Shown here: one piece after another, positions 42,920 through 54,900 of the stretch
Layout: each line of letters opens with the position of its first letter
How positions within the stretch are numbered: the first letter of the stretch is position 1
Assembly (NCBI GenBank): GCA_024516035.1
Contig: CM044962.1
Coordinates: forward strand, 10,302,207-10,366,206
Direction of reading: 5' to 3'
From: Bactericera cockerelli
Lineage: Eukaryota > Arthropoda > Insecta > Hemiptera > Triozidae
Length of the DNA stretch: 64,000 nt
Program-made: the position numbers and the translations under genes
Notes under the pieces: generated by a model
What the model saw: only the letters and a program-made list of their open reading frames with translations
Told to the model about the DNA's origin: nothing
Database searches by the model: none

Positions 42920-45900
42920 GTAGATATATTTACATTTTTCTTCTTGAAATGTTTAGTAACATCAAAGCACACTTGAAATGAGGGGGTGCTCTACTTCAAT
43001 AGATGGACAGGAAACTCAGAAATTAAATACTTGCAACAACCTCAACCAGCCTAGTTTTGCTGCTAGCTAGCCAGCACTGAAAATTTTCTAATTTGAGAGT
43101 TCATGCACCATGTATGGATAGTCTTTGAGCTGATAGTGTCAATGAGCCATTGATGCTAACTGAATCAAAAATTAAATCTTTATTTTAGTCCTGAATTAAT
43201 GAGCAATGCTGTGGTGGAGACTATTACTATAGTATCTGATTTCAGTTATGTGGTTGGTTGTTACCACAGTAATAACAACAGTATATTATCAGTCTCTGCT
43301 GTGGTGGAGACATTGCTATTGTATCTGATTTCAGTTATGTGACTGGCTGTTACCATCATAAAAACAACAAAATAGTAACTGTCTGCTTTTGTGTCATTCA
43401 TTAATATTGGCTTTGATATCTCTTTTGATGATCCAAGGAGCCTTATTGTCTGGCTGGGGGACGTTAAACAGGGAGAAGACCAGTGTCTCGCTAGAGGACT
43501 ATAAACAGAGAACAGACTAGCCAACCCTTACAAGCCAGGCTAGCTTGCAGTTTCCTTAGGGTTTAATGGCTTGTACAGAAAAGTCCAAGTCCTCATGATG
43601 GTTGATCGCACATAGAAATATGTGGTTCAGGACGAGCCAACTTTGAAATAAAGTTGGCTGGAGACCATCACTCACCCCTCCAGCTCTAGCCAAGCTGGCT
43701 ACAACAACAACAACAACAACATTGAAATCTAATCCTCCAAATAAAGCTTTGTTCATTTCTTACCAATTTATTCTAGGTATGATGGAAGAGGAGCCTTGTA
43801 TGATTTGAAACAATATGAACCCCTGCCAGGTGGTTTTGATTCCATGATGTCATTGACAAATGAAGAACGCAGAATAGAACAGATGTGTGATGAAGAACGG
43901 TACTATGCACTGAATAAAAATGAAGATGTGGACCTTTTGTACCAAGGTGAGTATTCAACAGACAGTTCTTTAGAAATGAAATGTCTTGTATTGGTTTGAA
44001 ATCTTCTTTCTTACTATGAAAGGGCACGTTTTTACTTTCCCTTGTTCAAACTTATGGTTGAGGTTGGTTGGTTGTGGCACATTTTAACAGCTGGATGTAC
44101 TTCTACAGCCTAGTGCCCCTATAATAATAATACTCTTTAGTGGAAGGTAACCACCAGGCAAGGTTAATGCTCAAAGCATTTTCTACCACTTAACCCTCAG
44201 AGTCTTATTATTATGTGGTCACAAACTCTAATTAATGAGGAAAAATTCATGCACTGGGTGGGATTCAAACCAACAGATCCCTATGCTACCTGTCCTATTT
44301 AATGTTATTACATGTACTTCCTACAGCCTAGTGCCCCTATAATAATAATACTCTTTAGTGGAAGGTAACCACCAGGCAAGGTTAATGCTCAAAGCATTTT
44401 CTACCACTTAACCCTCAGAGTCTTATTATTATGTGGTCACAAACTCTAATTAATGAGGAAAAATTCATGCACTGGGTGGGATTCAAACCAACAGATCCCT
44501 ATGCTACCTGTCCTATTTAATGTTATTACATTGAAACATTTTGATTTTTTCAGAGGAAGAATTGAAAAGACTCCAAGCAGCTAGCAAGGACAAGATGTAT
44601 GGCCAAGTAGGGTTCACCTACAATGAGGACAGCAATGACACTGAGGAGAAGAAAGAGTCAGGAGAAGGGGAAGAGGCAGATATAGATGACGTGTTTGTGT
44701 TAATACCTCAGCTTGATATGCCTGTCAACACTGTTCTAGTGAGTGGAGCACATTGTGGAAATAACAGTCAAAATCAAACTCGAAACATTTTAATCACCTT
44801 CAAATTTTATTTTCACAATTTTAAGTTTTTAATGTTTAATGGTGGAATTTTTCTGGACTTGTGGGGAAAAATAAAATAAAACCCCTTATTATCGGTAAAT
44901 ATGTGACGGTAAATAAAAAACACATGTTTCTTTGTGTTATTGCATCACAATAAAATTGTAGTGGATATTTCTTTGTGTTATTATATTGTAATTTTAATAT
45001 ACTGATATCTTATTTTGCCCATAATTCCGCCACTGTTTGCTGCTCACATCAAAGGAGCTACCTACTCGTTTTTCCTCGTGAGGTATGGGTGGACCCTGTA
45101 ACATCCAAAGTACAAAGCCAATAAAATCCATATCTGCTGGGATTCAAGCCCAGGTCACCATGCATGGAAGCCTAGTGCGCTACACAACTTGTCTCCGCTG
45201 ACTACTGTGACATAAATTAATGAAGTGTTATTTATACAACAAAATTGTACATTTTCCTCAGCCCACAAGCAAGAAACACTTTGCGATAATCGAGAAGACT
45301 GCTGCATTCATTCACTCGCAGGGTGCCCAAATGGAGATCTTGCTGAAAATGAAGCAGGCTGCCAATCCTCACTTTGGGTTCCTCTCATTTGACAATGCAC
45401 TCTATCCGTTCTACAGGCATGTCCTCAGTGCTATTCAGAGTGGTCGGTATCTGCCAGGAACCTATGAACAGACAAGTGAGTAGGTCTTTTCTTTTTATAA
45501 TATCCCTACTATACCTCACTACAAGGAGAAATACGATCTTGCTCATATTGAGGTCATTGGTATCATGATCGGGGCAAGAGGTACCATTACCTCCTTCTTC
45601 AGAGATTTCTGCCGACGATTCAACATCAAAGAAGATGCCATTAAATCAATTGTCCAACATGTCGTTAGATCATCAATATCAATGATCAAAAATCATATAT
45701 ATGGACCTCGTAAACTCCTACATATTCATATATCTATACGAGCAGTTGAAACAAAAAAAAATTAACAAAGTTTCAACAACAAAAAAAAACCGTAGCTTCG
45801 ATACTGATTTTTGGTTCGTCTAATTATTGCTGCGTAAGAATATACGTAAAAGAAAAATCAATATTTAGACGAACATCAATTTTATTGGGTTTTTTTGTAA

Positions 45901-48900
45901 AATGAGAAAGACTATCTAATATTTATTTTTCAAATTATTAATATAATTTCTTCAACTCATTCTCTATGCGCCAATACCACTCAGAAAACTTAAAAAGTTA
46001 TATTTTCAATGAAAATGGAAAAAGGAATTAGCCGAACCTCTCATGGTTCGGCTAAGTATTGGATATTTGTGTAAAGTTCGGCTAAGTATTAATTTTTCTT
46101 TTACGCGTTCGGCTAATTATTAATCCGTAAACACACACACACACACACATCCACACACAAAACCATCATCGCTGTAAATTTCAAAATCCCGAGCCAAATC
46201 TATCATAGCGGATATTGATAATGTAGCAAACTGGCCCATATTTCGAGAACGATTTGTCAGAATATGGCAACAAAGGGCTCAAATAAAATCATGTGATGTT
46301 CTCAGACAGTTTTTACAATGAAAATATGGGTCCTCGCGATAACTTTCAAGTTCCGTGCTGGAATCTGTGAAAAGTCTGAAAAAATGGTCGAAATTTCGAA
46401 CATTCTGGCTTCTATCTCGAGAACGGTACGTCAGAATGTGGCCTTATATGAATTAAATGAAAGCTTGTTTTGTCTAATGTGTTATTAAATAATAAAAAAT
46501 ATAGGTCCTCGCGACAAATTTTAAGTTCCGCGCAGGAATCTGCTAAAAAACGTGAAAAGTCTGAAAAAAAGGTCGAAATTTCGAACATTCTGGCTTATAT
46601 CTCCAGAACGGTACGTCAGAATGTGGCCTAAAATGAATTAAATGTAAGCTAATTTTGTCTTATTTGTTATTAAATAATAAAAAATATAGGTCCTCGCGAT
46701 AGATTTCAAGTTCCAGGGCAAAGACTGTCTTAAAATCGAAACCTTCCTCAAGGAAATACTTGAAGAAGGTCATAACTCAAGGACGGTTTGGAATTTCGGA
46801 CTTTTGATAGTTTTCCTGGTGTTTTTCGGCAATTTTACTTGGGGTCGTCTCCCATCAATTTTTTGCTATCTCTTACCGTTTCGCCTAAACAATTCCCGCA
46901 CACAAAGATACAAAGCCCGTCCATATTTCTCTTTTATATACAATAGAGATTACTAATCTTAATATTGAATAATGCCATGTTATAGTCAAAATTCTCTCTG
47001 TGTTTTATTTCCTAACTTCATTTTTAATCATCTCAACTTCGTTCGCAATAAGAGTTTTGATCGGTCATGTGATTTTGTGCAGACTAACAAATGATTTCTC
47101 TTTTATTCACAGCATCTACAGAGCACAACACCTCCTCCGAACAGGAAGACTACCTGCATCCCTCTCTCCACCCCACCATATCTGCCCAGCCCGAGTCTGT
47201 AAGTATCCCTGTCAGTACCATCCCTACCACTTACACTAATATCATATCTTTTACACCCCACCCCCACTCAAACTCGTGTACTTATTGCTCTTTACTTTCT
47301 TTGTAACAATGAGGAATGAAAAATAAAAACATCAGATCAATTTTAATGAAATTTTGTCCCAATTATACCCATGTCCAAATAGTGGTGAATCATCCTAGAT
47401 TGTCCTCCATTCTTGGAATTGGTCTCATGAGTAGTCATGCGCCAAGAAGTTGTGTTAATCAAATCAAATTTTGTGTGACATTTTCTGGGTACATAAAATT
47501 AAATGTCAAATTCACTTTTTATAATTTATTGTAAAATACCTATAAATTTTGAAATGTCTTTACTAAACAAATATTAAAACACATTTTGATATTAAATTAC
47601 AGTCTATGTATCGAGTATACAGTATGTTTCAGAAAAGGTGGCCACCCCCTCGTAACTTTTGAACGCGAAGGAATTTTTCAATTCTGTAAAGTCCTAGGTA
47701 TAGGAAGTGCCCTATGGCCCATCCTGTGGTCATATATATTTTTGGCCCCGGTCGGCCCTTCCGGCTTTTAGGCCATATTTTTTCATTTTTCTCGCGAATT
47801 TTAAATGGAATGCTATATTTTTTATTCCTATTAATTAAAGTCTAAGTTAGGTTGAGTATAATGAGCTTTTCAAATTTTCAAAAACCTTATCAGGGGCGGA
47901 ACTAGTAGGGTGCAAGTTTCAAAACTGTTACACCCTGTATTTCAGCGTTAGTTAGATTTTTTAGTACTTTTTTTATGTTCATAGGTTCAAAATATTGTTT
48001 TACACCATATGAAATCAAAAAAATATTCTTGTTTACTTTTTATCAGGGTCATAGTAAGGTTTTTGTAAAAGTACTTTTTTTCTCACGTCAATTTTTCCGT
48101 AAATTAATGGTGTTCTCGAAATTGGCATTTTTAGAGGTGAAAGTCTGCAGTGACATATGTTTTTTATGCTTTCATTCGAAAGAAAACTTAACGGAAAAGC
48201 GATTAAGATCATAAAAAAAGCCATTTAACCTGCTAGTTTTTTCACGACAGTGTCCGGTAATGTGGGTGAATTTCGTATTGGATTTTTTTTTGTTGAGGAA
48301 ACACAATTGGCATAGAAAATAAATAATACCTAATAAGGGAATAATACTTCAATTAACATAACTAAATGCGAAATTAAATGAAGATTATTTCTTCTAAATC
48401 AGTGCCGGATAATTTTTTTTTCTCTCTCTCTTCTCCTCTTTAAAATAATTGAATTGGTTTAATTTTCACCCTCAAGAGTTTGGTACTTGACCAGGTATTT
48501 TTTTCTCTTAAATTTCGAGATAATTAGATTTTTATTTAGAGACCTGGTATTCATTACTAGCAACACCAGTATGATTTTTTTTTTTTTAATTTGGGTTTAA
48601 TATCGCGTTTCAACTGCATGGTCATATCATAACGGGGGTGTTACCCTCCATTCGCAAGAAACTCACCAACCTCCTAAACACATTTATCTCACCCAGCCTG
48701 GGTTAGGCCGGAATACCAGCATCACGAAGTCTTCTCCTCGCTAGACGTTGCCTAACTTCGGTGATCCTACAAGAATCGTTGCATTCAAAGCGCCATCGGA
48801 CTGACTCCAGAATTATTGACAATGTGTTTTCTACAGATTTTTCCAACTTACCAACTAAAATTGTCTCAAGAGGGGACCCCTTGGCCGACTTTAGAAGCAG

Positions 48901-51900
48901 CATTATCTGATAATTATTTTTGATACAACTTGAACTTTGAAAAGTGAAAAAAAGAGAGAAAAAAAAAAAAAAAATATCCGGCACTGATTTAAAATAAATA
49001 TTTTTCCTTTAATTTCGCATTTAGTTATGTTTATTGAAGTATTATTCCCTTATTAGATATTATTTATTTTCTATGCCAATTGTGTTTCCTCAACAAAAAA
49101 AAATCCAATACGAAATTCACCCACTTTACCGGACACTGTCGTGAAAAAACTAGCAGGTTAAATGGCTTTTTTTATGATCTTAATCGCTTCTCCGTTAAGT
49201 TTTCTTTCGAATGAAAGCATAAAAAACATATGTCACTGCAGACTTAAAAATGCCAATTTCGAGAACACCATTAATTTACGGAAAAATTGACGTGAGAAAA
49301 AAAGTACTTTTACAAAAACCTTACTATGACCCTGATAAAAAGTAAACAAGAATATTTTTTTGATTTCATATGGTGTAAAACAATATTTTGAACCTATGAA
49401 CATAAAAAAAGTACTAAAAAATCTAACTAACGCTGAAATACAGGGTGTAACAGTTTTGAAACTTGCACCCTACTAGTTCCGCCCCTGATAAGGTTTTTGA
49501 AAATTTGAAAAGCTCATTATACTCAGCCTAACTTAGACTTTAATTAATAGGAATAAAAAATATAGCATTCCATTTAAAATTCGCGAGAAAAATGAAAAAA
49601 TATGGCCTAAAAGCCGGGAGGGCCGACCGGGGCCAAAAATAAATATGACCACAGGATGGGCCATAGGGCACTTCCTATACCTAGGACTTTACAGAATTGA
49701 AAAATTCCTTCGCGTTCAAAAGTTACGAGGGGGTGGCCACCTTTTCTGAAACATACTGTATACAAAAAATAAATTTATTTTAAACAAGAGAAAAAAGAAT
49801 TTTCAAAAACTTTAATCATATCAGTTTTACTAATTGTACGGATGATTCATTACCTGGATTAACAAATTGGTCTGTGTCAAGGAAGCAGGATTTGAAATGA
49901 CACTCATTTCAATCATATATTGAAAATTATGATTACAAATCAATACACTTTGATCTTTTAGTACAAAGTTTGAACACCCCATGAAGTTAGGGTGTAGGTG
50001 TCTGATCTAGCTAGCCCATTCTACAAGAGAAGTCTTATTGAAGAGAGCAGCCAGTCTTATAAAGGAAAGCAGCTATTTCTCTTCTCTGGGAGTTTCCTGA
50101 AGAAGTTTCCGTGGGCTGTACTTTATCTAAGGACTCCACAGATATGATCTCACTGCGGTCCTCTATTGCCAAGGAGACCAGAGCATTTCTGGTGAGTGAT
50201 ATTTATTTCTCACTTCCGCTCTCTTTTTTTTACTTATTTAAAATTAAAAAGCTTTTAGAAGTTTTTCTATTGCTAGAAGACATCAGCTTTTATTAACATT
50301 AGATCCAAAGTAATTCTAATGTGAATTTTTCGGTGAAATATTTTTTATTGAATTATTAGAATAAAATTATTTTATCAACAAAGGCTTTTTTGGGAAACTT
50401 CATAACATTTGCATAGAAATTCATATTCATCATAGGATGGCATCATCGTGAACGATGGTAGCCAGACAGTGGAGGAATGACTCAGCACTTCTACCACTGT
50501 CTTTACAAGGAGGCTAATAATTGACAAGGCTAATAATTCACCAATAATTCATATTATGATTTATATTTATTAGCTCAAATAAGATAAAAGTCGGTGTGCT
50601 GTAGATAACATTTTATTTCCTCATATCTTCTGATCATGATTTCATTTTCCAGACTTGGTCACTCTCCCATGTCTTCCACTGTTTTCCAGAGATCTGCCAC
50701 CAACATCTTCTTCCAAAGCAACAAATGGAGAGCTTTCATTTTAATTATTCCTTTTTGAAAAATAAAATGTTCTTTTTTTTAACATCTCCAATTTTGTAAG
50801 TGAGGGTCGTTGTTTCAAATCCTGAATTTCTTCACACAACAACGCGTCGATCCAGGAAAATGTTTTCTTTCAAATTCAACTTGAACTGAGAACATTGTAA
50901 CCTTATCTCTTAAATAGTAGTAATCATTTGGATTTATTCCAAACATTCAATAAGAGGATTGTAAACTATTGTAGAATTGTAAGACTCCAGACACATTTGG
51001 TGGTTCCCCAATCCCCATGTACTACCTCTAGATTCACTTATAACCTTTACCAAAGTCGTAACTGTCCCTTCCATTTTGTAACCATCCCTCTTCATTGTGC
51101 TTATGTGCCTTGTCTGATTTCTATTTCTGATTTCTCTTTCAGGTGTGGGAAGTTCCAGTCACAATACAAGAAGAACATGACTATACTTGCACCATAAAAT
51201 GCTACTGAGCATTTAAAAGACAAAAAAGTAATGCACTAAACTAATCATTACTAGTAATAAAAATAAAAAAAAACACTGTCATTTAAGTGTAAAGTTAGGA
51301 GGTACGCGCCAAGTCTTTATCTTCAGGATCCGCTGGTTTAAAGTTGATAAATTTAAAATGGTGCCGTTGGGACCATTTACAACATGTCTCCCTAATGTGT
51401 ACAAAATTAAAAGATAACGACATTTCCAGAATTATGACGGAAAAAATCTTTCAAAAACAAACACAAATCTACTTTCGATCTATTATTAGACATTCTCCGA
51501 AGTAAAATGTTAACAGTGCTAGTATTAGCTCAGGTTGGAAATAATGAATTGAGACATAGCCGTAGGCTGGATTCACTTCAATATTTTAATAATAATATGG
51601 CCCGGTAAACGGGTGTATGACTAGTCCTTGATACGAATCACAAACATTTTAACAATAAATTTTTAAATAGAAAAAAAGAAATTTCAAGTATTACAGGTAG
51701 TAAGACAAATGGAAAAAAATATAACACTACAGATTTACTAGAATATCACACATATTAATATTAATGCATATCTTTGCCCACAATTACTGTTTTTAGGGCT
51801 CAAAATATTATGTGTGTATGAACTAGAATCGTTCAATTACTACTTGGGATCATTGTGAACCTTACTGAAATTTATAGGACGAACAAAAATAGCTATTGAT

Positions 51901-54900
51901 ATTATCATGTAAGATTCATAAGTCAAAATTACAAAGAACAAGAGAAATTTATTTAGCAAAACTTCAACCGATCAAGCTCACTGGCACTAGGTTCTCTAAC
52001 TTAAAAGCTGTATGTTTGTTTAGTCCTGGTGATTTCTTTAGGCAGTTTAGGCCATGACAAGCTGGGGCTTGCTTCTGTAGCTAATCCGATTTATCCTATA
52101 AAAGTTCGAGACAACAATAAATAAATAAAAAGGAAACCCTTTTATACCTCTTAGGTAATAGAAAGTAAAAAAATATGAAATCGGAGCAAAAAAATATTTT
52201 TTTACAAAAACACAATACTTCCGATTTCTAACTTTAGAAATTTATCGGAAGTAATATGTCGGAGATAGTAAGTTTTCAATATTCAAATCTATAGTTGTGA
52301 GGAAAAAACTTGATGTAATTTGTCCTGATACATGACAAGTAGGTACTAATGACTTCGAATTGAATAGATACTCTAAATAGGGTCAAATTTGAATGAACAT
52401 CGATTCTCGAAGTTCTGCTAGAAAAATTAAGAGAGGCATGAGAAATTTAGAATCATGTGTCAAGCACCAGTAGTTCATTAATATAGTGTCCAAGCACAAC
52501 GTTGCTTAACATTGTTGGATTCTTTAAATCAGAGAATGATGTGATTTGGAATATTCGTTCCAAGTTTGGCGAACACAATCTGGAATGCGCAAGGCATGAT
52601 GCAAGTATTTTTTCGAAGAAAAAGCCCGTGTAAGTAAATAGGTTTGTTGGTAAGTATTGACTTCTTTTTGTTGCCTTTTCCCTGAAATCCTGAAACCTAC
52701 TTTATTATCCTTGACCTGGTGATCATCACACTATTAAAACATGCAACCATGGTTACCATAACTTCTAAAGAAATTTTCGAAAAGAAAAAAAAGGTGGAGC
52801 TTGTACTATATTTCTAAACCACAAGATAAGAAAATGACTCGTGTGATGTTCACACTACTTGAATAAGCAGTGGCGTAGCTAGGGGGGGGGGGGTTTAGGG
52901 ACAAACCCCCCTCCCCCCCCAAATTTCCAAGAAACCCCAGCAAAGATGGAATATACGTTAGGCGAGATTTCTGAGATTACGTTAGCCGAAATCCCCTCAA
53001 AACCCCTCCCCCCAAATTTAGGTCTAGCTTCGCCACTGTCGATAAGCTAGCTCTTTACCTATGTTCTTCCTTCCAAATGTTTTTTTTTTTTTTGCTGAAC
53101 ACTATCCTTCTGTTCTACCTTCTTCTTCTTCCACTCATCTTTTCCCAAATTTATCTGGGGTCGGCGTTCCCTTCTCTAATTCTACCCCGCCACAGCTTCC
53201 TGTCCAATGCTTCCTCTTGCCTCCAGCCTTTTTCTCTCATATCTTCCTGAACCTTGTCCCTCCATCTCAACTTTGGTCTTCCTCTCTTTCTCTTCCCTTG
53301 TATATCCATTCACTCTACTTTTTTACCCACTTCTGTTCTACCTCCTCCCAGATAATTTTCTGAACTCTATTAAAATTTATTTTTTTACAAAATTTCCAAT
53401 GTTCTAACTCGAACCTTTGTCCCGCGGGTTCCCGTTCTCTTCTTCTCCTCCAGGCCCCGTCAGTTCCCAGCATAGCCTACAAGCCGTCCGAGAACTGTGC
53501 CTACTCCATGCTCATCAACAAGATCCGGGAGAAGCAAACCATTCTGCCTCTGCTGGGACTCGATTCGAAAGCGTCTTCAGATACATCGCGGTAAGCTGGT
53601 TATTATTATTATACAACGCTTAATTAGGTATAAATGGACATTATGTACATACAAATAATTATTTTAACAATGAAAAAAATGGAAACAATATATACAATAA
53701 AAATGATAAAGAATAGAAAATATATAAAAACATAAGTCCTAACTAAAGGGCGGGGTTTATTGCCTATGGCAATCTCTTACACCCAACTCTACTGGTTGGA
53801 AGGCTGGGTGAGATTTATGTGGCTAGCTAGTACGATTCCTAGCGAATGGAGGGTGAAACACTCCGTCCTGACTACTTCAAATCAGGACGTACATCAGAAT
53901 TAGTGCGCGGACACAACGGAGACCTATACCCTGGACCCTGGGGTAGAACTAGCGACCCGTAAAATAATCTAACAATTTGAATGTAAGCGGCCACAAAATG
54001 TAAGGGGAAAATAGATAAATATATACAGTTATACACACATATGTCCTAACTAAGGGCGGGGTTATTGCCTTTGGCAATGCTTTCCGCCCAACCCTTAAAG
54101 GTCCCAACTTAACATAGTCACATAAATCTCCGTTGTCGAAAATCATTAATAGTCGGCTCTTCCCTCAGCTGAGTTTGTAGAAGTCTACGACCTATAATTT
54201 TATTTACATTTAATTTACATTTAAATAAACTATAAGTTAATTAATACAATAAGTTTAACAACAAATTACAATCTACTATTCTCTGTCCCGGTAGCTCAGT
54301 GGTAAAGGCGGCACTCTGTGAATCCAGAGATTCCAGAGGTCGCGGGTTCGAAACGCAGCCGGGACATGACAAGTTATCCGCCCACTTGGGATTTTTACCA
54401 CATTATAATATGTCTTGGGCTTACTGCTGGAATAATGTGACTTTAATAGTCTTAATCGGGCAGTATAAATAAGGCGATATAATATACTATTTATTTTATT
54501 TTTCTCTCTTAGATCGCCCCCTTCCACCTGTACAAGTTCCCGAAGCAACAGTCCTGTGCCGGTCGAAACTGATGTTCCCTCACCCAGTCAAGTTCTCATC
54601 AAGGTGGCTGTTGCTGAATCTGTAATGATCTCCAAGTCTGCTGTGATATCCGGGGCCCCAGAGTATTACAATCCAGAAGATGGATGCTCAGATGTAAGTG
54701 AATGTTAGAGTGACCGACCTCAGTAGCTTGATCGATAAGGCGGCGGACTTGTAACCTAGAGGTCGGTGGTTCAAGTCCCGGTTTCAGAGTAGATTTTGTA
54801 ATGCGAGTTTGAGTAGTTGTGATATCTCGAAAGTGATTAACACAAATATGATAACATTTTTTTAACTAACTAATGTTAGAGTGAACCGTAAATGCTCAAT

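Noticed and set aside
53061..53407. Pro/Ser/Phe-rich ORFs before su(w[a]) exon 6
   Set aside because: CT-rich intron sequence forming the pyrimidine tract region; no splice support.
54284..54360. Possible tRNA gene at the head of SINE A (and similar heads elsewhere)
   Set aside because: A- and B-box-like sequences are present, but the same head is joined to a constant body and tail in eight copies and does not fold as a clean cloverleaf with anticodon arm.
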